A stretch of DNA of 64,000 bases from Chrysophaeum taylorii. Its lineage: Eukaryota; Sar; Pelagophyceae; Pelagomonadales; Pelagomonadaceae. Of this stretch, positions 31,105-40,993 are shown one piece after another. The notes under the pieces were generated by a model. The model saw nothing but the letters and a program-made list of their open reading frames with translations, was not told where the DNA came from and did no database searches. The DNA is taken from positions 1 through 64,000 of the forward strand of contig JAQMWT010000456.1 in the NCBI GenBank assembly GCA_029834535.1, given 5' to 3'. Made by a program: the position numbers and the translations under genes. Position 1 is the first letter of the stretch, and each line of letters opens with the position of its first letter.

Positions 31105-33678
31105 TCAAAAAAATACTAGAAGATACGTCTCGGGACCAGCGCTGGGCAAGGGTCCAAATAAATCCATGCAAAGAACAGCACCATCACCATCGTAGACGGG
31201 CTGCTGCAAGAGTCCAGCTCGTTTCGGCTCAGGCGTACGAGCTTTCTGGCAAACTAAGCATTCAGCAATGAAGACTCCAACTTCGTTCGACATGTGAGGC
31301 CACCAAAATCGTTCTTGGATAGCCTGGACTGTACTGTGACGTCCCATATGACCACCGTTAACCGGAGTGTCACGATAGAGTCGAATAATGCGTTTGCGCA
31401 ACGTAGCAGGTGCAACAATCATCGGGTGCGAATCAGCAGAAATGCGGTAAAGAACATCTTTAACGACTTCGAATCGTTCGTTCGCTCGGGAACGTCGCGG
31501 CGTCTGACCTTGGGCCATTCGGTAGCGAATATCCTCGCAAGTAGCATCAGATTCTTGCTCACGCGCGATCTCAGCGAGCGTCATATTATCGGGTATCTTA
31601 TCGATATAATCTTTGTAAGCGGCTGCGTCCTTGAAGATCTGTGGCTCATCGCGCGCACGGTTCTTCCGACGTTGTCTCGTAGCGTGAGACGTAGCCAATT
31701 TCATCGGATCCTTTTCAGGGTCTTCGTCTTCGTCTTCCGGCAGTTCGGTCGTAATAAACGACATTATAAAGCGGCAGCCGGAGACGGGAACTCCTCGGTC
31801 ATCAACAGGTCGGGGAAGCTCTTGGAATACTAAATAGGCGTGGTTCAAAGGTTCTCCAAACTCGTCAGTCTCGATGACATGATCTATCGGGTTGCGGGAG
31901 AGACAGTCAGGGATACTCATTCCCGGTGACTTTCCCGGCTTGTAACCAAGTTCAGGGTCAAAATTGGCGAGGCGCATCGCCCAACGAGCAAGCTGCCCAG
32001 ACGAGTGCGTCGCCTTACGTAAAAACGTCAAATTTCGGTGATCGGTCTCCAAAACAGTACGGTGCCCTTCGATGTAGGCTCGAAAGTGCTCTAGAGAAAG
32101 TATAACTGCCAGCAGCTCTAGCCGACGAGGCTCATAATTCCGCATCTCCTTCGGCACAGCTCGGCTCCAGTATTCAATTACTCGTTCTTCTCGAGTCACT
32201 CTTCCGGCATCGTCCTTGACTTCGACAATCTGGAAGAGATATGCTCCAAGTCCATCCTTGGAAGCATCGGATCGGATCTGAAAAGGCAGATCATAATCGG
32301 CGTGGTAGACTCCACGGGAATCAACCAAAGCTTCAATAATCGTATCCCAAGCTTTCTGACACTCGGGCGTCCACTCGAACTTTACACCTTCGAGGCATAA
32401 TCGTCTCAACGGTTCCACAATCTTCGAGTAGCCCTTCACATATCGCCGGCAGTAATTACTCATGCCGATGAAAGAGCGTATCTGGGTCTTCGGGGAAGTA
32501 TTCGGTAAAGTACCTGGAATCGGCATCTTCTGCAGTGCTTCCAGCGTCTTCGGATTCGGCTTCAAGCCTTCTGGGGTAGAAATGTGTCCCAGAAATTCCA
32601 TATCATCCTTGAGAAGGTGGAACTTCGCGGTTCGACCGCTGTACCCTCTCTGTGCCAAATGACACATCACCTCGATCAAAACTTGTAAATGTCGATGAAG
32701 ATCGTCGGATCCCATCATAATATCGTCAACAAACGCAACCAAGTCTTGATACATCCACTTCGAAAGGTCGCTCGCCATTTGCTTGCAGAAAAGAGCTCCG
32801 GCCGTCTTCACACCTAGAGGTAATCGCAAGAAACTGTGAGCGCCAAGTGGGCTAACCATCGTGACAGCGTCCTGCGCTGCCGGATCCAGACGAAGGTTGT
32901 GGTATCCCCATCTAATATCAATGCATGTCCGCCATCGTCTCATCGCGAGAAAGGCTAAAGCATCATATTGTCGAATGTTTGGCCAACTGTCATTGACCAA
33001 TTGATCGTTGAGCTGACGTAAGTCAACTGCAGCACGGAACGCGTTTGACGTTCCAATCTCAGCTCCTTTCTTCGGAAGCATCAACACAGGAAAGCCCCAA
33101 GGTGAGTTGGCCGGACGAATGACTCCATCCCGGCACCACTCGCTGATCTGGTTGCGGAGACAATCGAGTTTTGCAGGCGTCAATCGGTAGGGCGTCATCT
33201 TAATCGGTCGCGGATTCGCGTCTTTGAATCGTAGAGACACAGGAGGCGAGTCCACAGGTCTCATAATCGTGTCGAAAAAGGCCCAAGAATATTGCACACA
33301 GTGACGGAGCATCAGTTTCGCCTCGTCATCTAAGTGCGGATTGTCAGGAATTCCCAGCTCCTGCACAACCTTGTCAACTTCTTCCTTCGTAGGAATTTGA
33401 ACTTTCATTGCTTCGTTGTCTTTAACATGCTCAGGAGTCTGCGGCAGTGGTGCACCCTCAGCATCGCGCGGCGCATCTTTCCATGGCACATCGAACTTTT
33501 TCTCGTATTTTCGTTTCACTTCCGGGTGGCTTTTGTTGATCCTCTCGCCTTTGACACGAACACTCGGCTCGCTCTTAATCTTCGGTTCCCGATCTCGCTC
33601 AGGATCTGGCGGAACGTCTAAATTTGGTTGTCGGGGGGGGGGGGGCAGCAGAAGAAGCATGAGACGTCCCCGGCTCAT
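31105..33678 (-). CDS. Ty3 element: reverse transcriptase, RNase H and integrase zinc region (fossil)
   Basis: The reverse transcriptase blocks are clear ('VDLRQLNDQLVNDSWPNI', 'LRLPLGVKTAGALFCKQM', 'LVAFVDDIMMG'). Ty3-type RNase H follows ('PFQIRSDASKDGLGAYLF', 'LETDHRNLTFL'), then the HHCC region of integrase ('GGHMGRHSTVQAI', 'CLVCQKARTPEPKRAGLL'). The domain order is that of Ty3/gypsy. Treated as part of the fossil element. Confidence 0.9.
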   Translation of the reverse strand: MSRGRLMLLLLPPPPRQPNLDVPPDPERDREPKIKSEPSVRVKGERINKSHPEVKRKYEKKFDVPWKDAPRDAEGAPLPQTPEHVKDNEAMKVQIPTKEEVDKVVQELGIPDNPHLDDEAKLMLRHCVQYSWAFFDTIMRPVDSPPVSLRFKDANPRPIKMTPYRLTPAKLDCLRNQISEWCRDGVIRPANSPWGFPVLMLPKKGAEIGTSNAFRAAVDLRQLNDQLVNDSWPNIRQYDALAFLAMRRWRTCIDIRWGYHNLRLDPAAQDAVTMVSPLGAHSFLRLPLGVKTAGALFCKQMASDLSKWMYQDLVAFVDDIMMGSDDLHRHLQVLIEVMCHLAQRGYSGRTAKFHLLKDDMEFLGHISTPEGLKPNPKTLEALQKMPIPGTLPNTSPKTQIRSFIGMSNYCRRYVKGYSKIVEPLRRLCLEGVKFEWTPECQKAWDTIIEALVDSRGVYHADYDLPFQIRSDASKDGLGAYLFQIVEVKDDAGRVTREERVIEYWSRAVPKEMRNYEPRRLELLAVILSLEHFRAYIEGHRTVLETDHRNLTFLRKATHSSGQLARWAMRLANFDPELGYKPGKSPGMSIPDCLSRNPIDHVIETDEFGEPLNHAYLVFQELPRPVDDRGVPVSGCRFIMSFITTELPEDEDEDPEKDPMKLATSHATRQRRKNRARDEPQIFKDAAAYKDYIDKIPDNMTLAEIAREQESDATCEDIRYRMAQGQTPRRSRANERFEVVKDVLYRISADSHPMIVAPATLRKRIIRLYRDTPVNGGHMGRHSTVQAIQERFWWPHMSNEVGVFIAECLVCQKARTPEPKRAGLLQQPVYDGDGAVLCMDLFGPLPSAGPETYLLVFF

Positions 33679-35914
33679 CTGTTGCAGGCGGAATCAACGG
33701 TACCTCTGGAGGTTTCCATTTGGTGCGATCTTGAAGATCATCAGTCGACACCCATCTTACGACACGTGTGCGCGTGTTTAACAGCGGAACTTGTACGTGA
33801 CGAAGGGTGGTTTCATCAATTTGTAAATAATAATCAAACGGTCGGTCTGCAGGACTCAACGCTGACGGCAAAGCTTCGCCGCTCAGGCGAAATTCCTTGG
33901 TCACAGAGTTGTGCAGATCGAGCATTAATAAGGCTATCGTGTCAGGTGGCACGACGGACGCCAAGTGTTTCAACGAGGTCGTCCTGGAGAGGCCGGCCCA
34001 ATCAAAATCAGGGGGCATCGTCAGCAACTCCGAAGTCATTTCCAGATGCAGGGATCTGTAATCGGAACGGTGCGGTCCTACACGAAGCGGGACACACGTA
34101 ACAGTATAAGCTGCGTCTGTCGCGGCTCGTGATGATCCTAAATTGTTCATCTGAAGTAAATGTCGTTCGTCGGCGTAACCAAGTGCTGCGGCGAACTTCT
34201 GCTGCATATTCTTGCAAGTCTTTGGAACTGCGCGCAAATGGAGCGGATGGCTGGAAACCAACAATCGCACGCGACAGCTCATCAAACTGGGCGTTATGTC
34301 GTAAAAATTGACGACGTATACGTACGGGTGCAAATGTGCAACGTAAGAAATAATCGAAGCCTCCTGCTCTATCAACCACATGAAGAAACCAGCCATCTTG
34401 CATAATTTCATCGTCCAGTGGGTAGCGGTAACTCCTTTCCCAACATCTCTGGAGGTCAAGTTGCACAGAGCGGAGTGTACGCAGGGTGGCGACGCGACAC
34501 ACATCGACGACGACCATTCCGCGTAGGGTAAATAAGATTTGATCAACCGTAAGGTTGTAACATAGCGACCACACAGTGTGTGCTGCACCACAGGAATATT
34601 CGGAAAGTTCTTGTGGTGGATCTGGTTGGCGGTGTCCGACGCATCGAGTGCTAGCACGACTCGAAACGACGTCCCACACGTTTTGTTGGCTCGTTGGAGA
34701 CCTAAAGTAATGCCTCCGGCTCCACTGAACAGCATCACCACCTTGCGATAAGTGATTGGGCGCCATTGAACCTTTTCATATCGGCGGCGGATCTCCGCTT
34801 CGGTGATCTCGCGGCATTTCTTTTCATCTTCTTCCGACCTTCGAGCGAAATCGTCGCTGCCTTCAGGTCGTTTGAGGGTGGACTTGTCCGTCATAGCGGT
34901 CGTAGCGTCCTTCTGCACCGTGCTCAGCAGCATCGGCGGGGGAGATTCGTCGCATCGCGTCAAGTGACTAGCGACAGAAACGGTGAAAGAAAGGTTCCCC
35001 TTGTCGTATCCTTCCTCACATTCTTTCGTAAGTTCGTTGATCGTAGAGACGTTCAACTCATCCTCATACCTAACGATATCACCAATCGCAAGGACTTCGC
35101 CTTGAGTGACGACCGTCGGCACTTCTTCCGTGGCAGTAACCGCCACCCGAGCAGCGGACCGGTCGCGCTCTTCGCAAGAAGAACACATTCCTCCGACAAC
35201 TCCCAACTGCTCGTTCTCAGCAAACGTAGCGACGAAAACCTGTCCTCTTTCCATAGGTTTCGACAAAAGAACCGGTAGATTGTACGTTCGACCGGGCTCG
35301 ATTTGAAGCGTGCGCGCAGCATAAGCGATTACTTCTCGCGCGTCTTCTCCCGGAGCTGGGGAGAATTTGGTCGTAGCATGTCCCCGCGTAGCCAAGGCTA
35401 CCTTACGTTCCGGCGGCGGGCTTCGGAGATCTTTAATCGTGCTCAAACGAGCGTAAACTCGAGTCTTGACCAGGTCGAGACTCTGCCGAAAGGCATCGTG
35501 TTGATGATTGTAAATCGGTACGGTTATCGGATTTCGATCGTAAATAGACCGAAAGGTCACGATTGGTGCATCGACTCGTTCATCCTTAACTTTAATCTTC
35601 TTGCGCCCGTAGACGACTTGGGTTCGACAAAAACAGATCCGATCATGGGGAAAATCCACGATGGCTCCTAAAACTCGTATATCGCGCCCTCCCAACAGGA
35701 ACAGATAATTCGTATCGGCTACAATAGCGACAATGGGGGCAGCGAAGTCGTCGGCGAAAGCGACCCGAAGGGCGATCCAACGATGGATCGTCGTCGTATT
35801 CAACCCTGATCCGTACAGCTTGCGCTTAATCGGAAGTTCGCCTTCATCGAAAATCAACTGATCTTTGGTCAACTTCTTGAGCATTTCTCGGCAAATATAA
35901 GAAACAGCTGCCAT
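33599..35914 (-). CDS. Ty3 element: retropepsin-like region and C5-cytosine DNA methyltransferase (fossil)
   Basis: The N-terminal part resembles a retropepsin region. From about 34770 down to 33880 on the map there is a C5-cytosine methyltransferase: motif I 'VVMLFSGAGGITLGLQRA', motif IV with the catalytic Pro-Cys 'CVASPPCVHSA', a motif VIII-like 'CRVRLLVSSHP', and a C-terminal 'MPPDFDWAGLSRTTSLKH' with 'VVPPDTIALLM' matching motifs IX-X. A linker rich in P, S and T leads on to the reverse transcriptase. Such enzymes methylate cytosine in DNA. Capture of cytosine methyltransferases by retrotransposons has been reported in a few algae and dinoflagellates; the position between protease and reverse transcriptase here is clear. 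Confidence 0.85.
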   Translation of the reverse strand: MAAVSYICREMLKKLTKDQLIFDEGELPIKRKLYGSGLNTTTIHRWIALRVAFADDFAAPIVAIVADTNYLFLLGGRDIRVLGAIVDFPHDRICFCRTQVVYGRKKIKVKDERVDAPIVTFRSIYDRNPITVPIYNHQHDAFRQSLDLVKTRVYARLSTIKDLRSPPPERKVALATRGHATTKFSPAPGEDAREVIAYAARTLQIEPGRTYNLPVLLSKPMERGQVFVATFAENEQLGVVGGMCSSCEERDRSAARVAVTATEEVPTVVTQGEVLAIGDIVRYEDELNVSTINELTKECEEGYDKGNLSFTVSVASHLTRCDESPPPMLLSTVQKDATTAMTDKSTLKRPEGSDDFARRSEEDEKKCREITEAEIRRRYEKVQWRPITYRKVVMLFSGAGGITLGLQRANKTCGTSFRVVLALDASDTANQIHHKNFPNIPVVQHTLCGRYVTTLRLIKSYLPYAEWSSSMCVASPPCVHSALCNLTSRDVGKGVTATHWTMKLCKMAGFFMWLIEQEASIISYVAHLHPYVYVVNFYDITPSLMSCRVRLLVSSHPLHLRAVPKTCKNMQQKFAAALGYADERHLLQMNNLGSSRAATDAAYTVTCVPLRVGPHRSDYRSLHLEMTSELLTMPPDFDWAGLSRTTSLKHLASVVPPDTIALLMLDLHNSVTKEFRLSGEALPSALSPADRPFDYYLQIDETTLRHVQVPLLNTRTRVVRWVSTDDLQDRTKWKPPEVPLIPPATDEPGTSHASSAAPPPPTTKFRRSARS

Positions 35915-36004
35915 TCCATCGACACCGATGGTCGTCGAGAATTTCGGTCCGTCACGATTCCTGTGGATGTGACAGGCTATAAACGTTAGAGTACCCGTAT
36001 CTAA

Positions 36005-38221
36005 TCAACTGAGGGTAATCAAATCATCTTCGATCGTCTTGCCGTCTCGCGGCGTCAACGAAGTGTGAGCACATCGGGCTCTGAATCGCTCATCTCCGGG
36101 GTTGGGCATCGATACCGCGGCTTGAGCTTTCGTATTATCTGTTGTTGGCGTCTTCGCCATAACGCTCGCGGCAGCCTCTTTATCTGGCGGCTTCCGCTCT
36201 TCCTCCAAGACAATCTCCGAGGGAATAAACGCTGGTAGGGGATCCTGGTCTTCGTAATCCTTGGAAGCAAACAACCCCTCCCATAAATCATTCATTTCGT
36301 CGTTCCAGAGTGCATCTGTGAATTCATTCGTCGCCTGCTGATCCTCATCAGCATCGGCGATCGGTTCTGTGTCAGCTGCGGCTTTGAGTCTGCAGCTGTG
36401 CGGTTGTTCTGGTGGCTTCTTTAGCAAGAAATTCCGAGCTTTCGTCCACCAATCCTGCAGGTTCCACGTCGGCTCGTCTTGGTCCCACTTGAGAACGCTG
36501 CTAATCTTCTTCATAAATCTACCCTTTTCTTCCGGCGGCGTATCTGTGTCTCGATCCGTAGTAATCGAAACCGTTTCCGGGGGGTCCGCAGGAAAAGATG
36601 GCGTCGTCCCCGACGTCAACTCTGTCGTAAAATCGTCGTCTGCAATACTCGCGCTGGTCATCGTCTCGTCAGTCGAATGCGTGTACGAGCTATCACTGCA
36701 GAAATCCATGTCTGGCTCACAGCCAGTTCGGTCGCCAGCGGTCGTCTCTGGAGAGTCCAAAGATAAACCGATGGCATCGAGGGCTTCCTCATCAAAAATA
36801 AACGGTGGGTCGTCCGTGGACGACTCGTCAAATAACGTTATCGCGGACACTGGTTCACAAAGTGTAGCTTCTTCATCTTCCGAATCTGAATCGCCTTCCC
36901 AGTATCGTGGAGCTTCAAGTTCCTCGCTCGAATCTTCGAGCTCATCGCTCGACATCTGCTCATAAATCTGTGCCAAAGACCGACGATTGGTCAGCACGTC
37001 GTTGGGTGGCTCGTCCATCGGTGGGCGAGCAAGATCTTCGAATGCGGCCGCGGCAAGGGCGTCGGCTGCGTCGTCGGTGCGGGTGTCCGCGTTCGGGTAC
37101 ACCGTCACTCCTAATGGTAACTGTTGACCGCAAGGGGTCGTAAATGCGAACGTTGCAGACGACTGTCCCGAGTCTTCTCGGTAACGACCATCGTCCGAAT
37201 CTCGATCGCGAGATCTTCGTCGCCGGCGGCGGCGTGAATGTCTGCTAGAGCTCCTGCTATCTTTCCGTCGGCGCTGGCACGAGCTGCTACGGCTCTTGTC
37301 GTGGCGTCGGGGGCTCCGGCTATCTCGACGGCCCGTTCGTGTCGAAGACGATCGGCCGTGTCCATCTGTTAAGTGCTGCACGGTATCCATAACCGTGGTT
37401 AGCTGCGTGCCCATATCATTGAGTCTGCTCTGAATATCGTGAGCAGCGCTCGAACCGAGGGTGGCATTAGAACTGCCGTCGTCACGCGAATGATTATCCT
37501 TCCTTTGTCGGCTCTCCCATCGTCCTCGCGAAATGGGCTTTCTGCCGTCTTTGATGTATTTACACATCGCAACATAATAGTCGTCGGGCTCGCGGTTGCA
37601 AATGACGCGGTTCCCGTGTTCATCCTTGTCGTGGGTCGCTAAGAAAAACCCACAATCCTGGCACGTCCTCTCGAACCACTTTTTCGGATTCTCTTCGAGG
37701 CGTAAGGCTTCATATTTCGTCGTTTTATCTTTCATTCCCGAGACGAGAGCTCGTCCTCCGCGTCCAGGCGGCGGCGCTTCCTCAGCTCGGGACTCCGGGC
37801 TGCTCGCTCGCCTTGATCGACTCGGCGTACGTAACTCGTCTCTTTCACGGGTCAACGAGCTTACTTGCTCTTGGAAGGCGTCTGCTCGAGCGTTGGCCCG
37901 ACGCAGTTGCTCTATTAGTTCTTCTTTCTCCTTCCGTTGTAGCCGTTCTTTTCGTTCGTCGTCTTCCCCCAATTGTTTTAAAAGTTGTTCTTGCGCGCGT
38001 TCGTTCTCTACGCGTAATTCCTGCAAGAGAGCCTCATAGAACTCTTTCATTATCGTTGGGTCCTGGGGTACTGCACGCGTTGACGGAGCTGTCGATCGTC
38101 CTCCCGTCGGTCTCTCCGTGGGCTTGCCGTCGTTGTAGCTCCAGCCTTCTTCGTCAACTTCTGTATCGTGCTCTTCTTCATCGTCCATTATCATCATCGT
38201 CATTCCGCTCGTTCGTCTCAT
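36005..38221 (-). CDS. Ty3 element: gag-like ORF (fossil)
   Basis: 738 residues. An acidic N-terminus is followed by a coiled-coil-like segment ('LLQELRVENERAQEQLLKQL') and a Cys/His patch ('CQDCGFFLATHDKDEHG'). A strongly Arg/Ser-rich stretch of nucleic-acid-binding type comes next, then a long acidic, low-complexity C-terminal half. The position after the 5' LTR and leader, and before pol, supports a structural (gag-like) role. A capsid fold cannot be confirmed by eye. Confidence 0.7.
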   Translation of the reverse strand: MRRTSGMTMMIMDDEEEHDTEVDEEGWSYNDGKPTERPTGGRSTAPSTRAVPQDPTIMKEFYEALLQELRVENERAQEQLLKQLGEDDERKERLQRKEKEELIEQLRRANARADAFQEQVSSLTRERDELRTPSRSRRASSPESRAEEAPPPGRGGRALVSGMKDKTTKYEALRLEENPKKWFERTCQDCGFFLATHDKDEHGNRVICNREPDDYYVAMCKYIKDGRKPISRGRWESRQRKDNHSRDDGSSNATLGSSAAHDIQSRLNDMGTQLTTVMDTVQHLTDGHGRSSSTRTGRRDSRSPRRHDKSRSSSCQRRRKDSRSSSRHSRRRRRRRSRDRDSDDGRYREDSGQSSATFAFTTPCGQQLPLGVTVYPNADTRTDDAADALAAAAFEDLARPPMDEPPNDVLTNRRSLAQIYEQMSSDELEDSSEELEAPRYWEGDSDSEDEEATLCEPVSAITLFDESSTDDPPFIFDEEALDAIGLSLDSPETTAGDRTGCEPDMDFCSDSSYTHSTDETMTSASIADDDFTTELTSGTTPSFPADPPETVSITTDRDTDTPPEEKGRFMKKISSVLKWDQDEPTWNLQDWWTKARNFLLKKPPEQPHSCRLKAAADTEPIADADEDQQATNEFTDALWNDEMNDLWEGLFASKDYEDQDPLPAFIPSEIVLEEERKPPDKEAAASVMAKTPTTDNTKAQAAVSMPNPGDERFRARCAHTSLTPRDGKTIEDDLITLS

Positions 38222-38718
38222 CCTGACGGCTTGGCGGTTCTTCTCAATCGTAGTTGCTCGACGGCAGCATCGTCTTCCATATCGGTTCTGGCTGTTCTAG
38301 TCGGCCGAGATCAGAGCGGGTCCAAAAGGTTGAGTCGTCGTCGTTCTCGTGCTCCTTCGGCTCTGGAACTCTAATCGTCCACGACACGCGTAATATCGTT
38401 GTTGCGTGCGTCTTCCACCGACAAATCTATCCGTACGGTGGGCGGCGAACTCGTCTCTGCCCGGCGCAACGCCCATCGAGTTGCGATCTCACCCGCTCGC
38501 CTGCGGCGCGGGTACCCGGGTTGCGCGTCGGTTAGCACCAAATCGCGCGTCGTCACTTGACGACTGTATCCGGCCGGGGAACTTTCCCACGGCAATGGTC
38601 CTTCAAACTTTGTCGGCGCGCTTGATCAGGGCGCGCACGGCTTGTCCGGACCGTAGAGAATGCAAGATACGTCTGTTGCGACCGATATATCGCTCGAATC
38701 TCGTATTCCTCCACCACC
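38222..38718 (-). other. Ty3 element leader and primer-binding-site region
   Basis: About 500 bases between the 5' LTR and gag with no long frame. Read on the minus strand, the base next to the LTR starts 'TGGTGGAGGAATACGAG'. A TGG start is expected for a tRNA-primed site; the tRNA was not identified. Confidence 0.6.
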
Positions 38719-39044
38719 TGTGGCGTGGGCGGCTATTTTGGGGCTACCTGGCGTGCCTTCGAATCCTGGCTCGCCGATCGCGTCCGTGCCCTTGGTGGGA
38801 TCACTGGACGAGGATGGCCGTTCTCCCGCCACGCGACCACAAACCCTGCGCCTGGTCCTCTCAACTTGAGGATCGGCTGTTGCTTTATGATCGGATAGGA
38901 TATCGAAAATAGGAAATCAGGGTGACATGCGTCACGGAAAGGAAGATGATGTCATAGAGCAACATTGACATCATCGCAGAACGGAGTAGTCCCTGATAAG
39001 GGGGGGCCTAGAAGAGCGGGCGCCTTAGAGGCGGTTACGTCGCA
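38719..39044 (-). repeat. Ty3 element 5' LTR
   Basis: 326 bases beginning 'tgtggcgtgggcgg' and ending 'ggttacgtcgca' on the plus strand. Pairs with the LTR at 29491-29830. Confidence 0.9.
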
Positions 39045-39862
39045 GCTCTCACCCCCGCCGATCTAAGCTGCTTTGATCTGCGCACGCCGCTAAGCTTTGA
39101 GTTTCCTCTAAAAGCCCCAGCAAGTTCACACTTGGTCTCAGTAAGTTCACCTGGTCACTAAGTTCACCTAGTCCCAATCTCTAACCCCAGTAAGTTCACC
39201 TGGTTCCAGTAAATTCACCTACAGTGCGCGTGTAGACGCCGGGAGGGGGCATATCGGTATTGCACGTGTGGGGTAGTGTGGAGTCGTCGACCCAGAAGAG
39301 CATAATTTGCCGATCGACAGAGAGCCACGTAGAGCTGGACGTGGCAGAAGACGGGCTTGTGGGCAAGAGGACGCCGACCTCGCGGGGCGTCTGGCCCTGG
39401 CTCTAGTTGATCGTTTGGCGTAGGCGGGCCTTAAGGGATACAGGTTGGAGGAGCCTCGGCGACAACGACACGATCAATGATGTATCTGGTACCGTTGCAG
39501 TGGCCGTGCGACGGGTCGAGGTTGCGAAGACTTTAAGCTCGCGATCAAAGTCAGCATGCCGTTGGTTGGTTGAAAACTCGACTGTAAAGAGCGAGCCGTC
39601 GTCTTCCGACCCAACCTAGTCGTCCGACGCCTCGTCTCCGGGAAAAAAAGGCCGCGGTCATGCGCGCGTTGTCAGCATCGACAACATCGTTTTCGACGGG
39701 GCGTGGGAATGGCGCGCTGAAAGAGCCGACGCGGGTCGTGGAAATAGTCCGCGAGGTCGCCCTAGACGGCTTAGGGAGGATCAATGTTTGTCTTTACAGG
39801 TCGACTGCTAAGAGGGGGGTGTCAATGTTTGGCTCGCGCGCCTACCTGAGCCTTACCCTGAT
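39045..39862 (-). mobile_element. PIF1/Helitron-type remnant, copy F, main piece
   Basis: Continuation of copy F after the Ty3 insertion, from the second GCTCT. It contains the minisatellite, the helicase pieces in minus orientation (about 39290-39780), and the family start region at about 39825-39862. A micro-insertion of about 40 bases carrying the LINE 3' end ('ggtcgactgctaagagg') splits it near 39785-39824, with 'tcaatgttt' repeated on both sides. Confidence 0.65.
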
Positions 39863-39865
39863 TCG

Positions 39866-40235
39866 GAGGAGGACAGGGTTCGTTATACACCGCCCTCCAC
39901 CCCTCCCGTCGCCTGTCGATCGGCGCGGACCGCAAGTCCACTCCGAATACCTCGCTCACGCCCGCAGCATCGACGCCATCATCCCCCAGCCGGGTGCAGC
40001 ACCACCGCCTGGCTTCTTGGGCCCTGTCGAACAGCGGCTACGTAGCTACGGCACCGTCGCCGGCCTCGTCTTTGGTGCCTTCGGTGAGGCCAGCGCGGCG
40101 TGCCACGCCCTCGCCCAAACATGCGCAGAGCGCATCGCTGCGCGAACCTGGGTGGCAAGCGGCTGCGCCAACTTCACTGAGGCATAGGCGGCCCAAAAAA
40201 AACTCGCCGCATCTACCGCGAGTGGGGGATCGCCA
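39866..40235 (+). mobile_element. LINE fragment (C-terminal endonuclease-side region)
   Basis: The plus strand encodes 'YGTVAGLVFGAFGEASAACH' and 'ALAQTCAERIAARTW', nearly identical to the minus-strand C-terminal part of the LINE at about 5690-5830. It is an internal piece of the LINE in opposite orientation, lacking the reverse transcriptase. Confidence 0.65.
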
Positions 40236-40302
40236 CTTGAATTTGATGACTAGGCCACGAGTCATGGAATTTCAATTGATGGATGTGTTACTGTAAGAGG
40301 TC

Positions 40303-40644
40303 ATGATGAGATTGAAGGAATTATCCAACGCTGGGTCCGCTCGCTTCCACAAGGCACCCCTCGCGTCTCCACACAATGGTTTTAGCCCGCCGCGCCTCTC
40401 TTGTCTCGCTGCCCTCCCGACGACGACGACGACGACGACGACGAAGGACGCTAACCGTCAGGCTGCGACTCGAAAAGCGAAACGAAAGATCGCGAGCGAC
40501 GACGAAAGCGAGGACTTGCGGACGGAGGGCCACGAGGCTGTAGTCGCGACGACGCGCAAGAACGGAGCCACGACCAAGGCCCAGCGTGATGATGCGCTTC
40601 GCACCACCAACTACGAGAGTGGTGCGGTAGATCAATTCGAGGAT

Positions 40645-40717
<73 letters not shown>

Positions 40718-40884
40718 CCATCGTGCGGCGGCGCGAGACAGGAGGAAGACACTCGTCACTAAGCAGCGTATACACCACCACCACCACCACCACCACCGTC
40801 ATCGCGGCGACGGGACCCACCCTCGAAGGTAGACGAAGTGACGACGCTCGGAGTGTTCGACGTTTTGCGAAACCCATGATTTGA
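40303..40884 (+). other. Uncertain ORF rich in simple repeats
   Basis: A 193-residue frame contains a Thr run from a GAC repeat, a charged stretch ('RKAKRKIASDDESEDLRTE'), an R-Q-T-D run from a GACA microsatellite, and a second Thr run from an ACC repeat. The open frame depends largely on the repeats. It may be the end of a decayed gene; no family recognised. Confidence 0.25.
40646..40715. repeat. GACA microsatellite
   Basis: About 17 uninterrupted GACA units. The same tetranucleotide (TGTC on the other strand) recurs at the borders of LINE and helicase-type repeats. Confidence 0.9.
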
Positions 40885-40993
40885 TGCTCTGGAAAACACC
40901 CATCCAACAAAAAAGCATCATATTGTTATTTGATGTTGGATTGAGGGCATATGCTTCGCTCGCGTTTTGCCCAAGCAGCGGGTTACCCGTTAT

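Larger units (their letters stand above)
29491..39044 (-). mobile_element. Ty3/gypsy LTR retrotransposon carrying a C5-DNA methyltransferase
   Basis: Fossil element of about 9.55 kb on the minus strand. Both LTRs (29491-29830 and 38719-39044) start TG and end CA, and GCTCT (29486-29490 and 39045-39049) flanks it as a 5-bp target duplication. Parts in element order: leader with a primer-site-like start, gag-like ORF, retropepsin-like region, C5-cytosine methyltransferase domain, reverse transcriptase, RNase H, integrase. The order reverse transcriptase, RNase H, integrase places it in Ty3/gypsy. It looks nearly whole, with about two or three breaks in pol. The LTRs share a core of about 110 identical bases but differ elsewhere, mostly by small indels, so it is of moderate rather than very recent age. 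It inserted into helicase-type repeat copy F. Confidence 0.9.

Noticed and set aside
33599-35914. Methyltransferase as a neighbouring host gene
   Set aside because: It lies between protease- and reverse-transcriptase-coding parts on the same strand and inside matched LTRs, so it belongs to the element.
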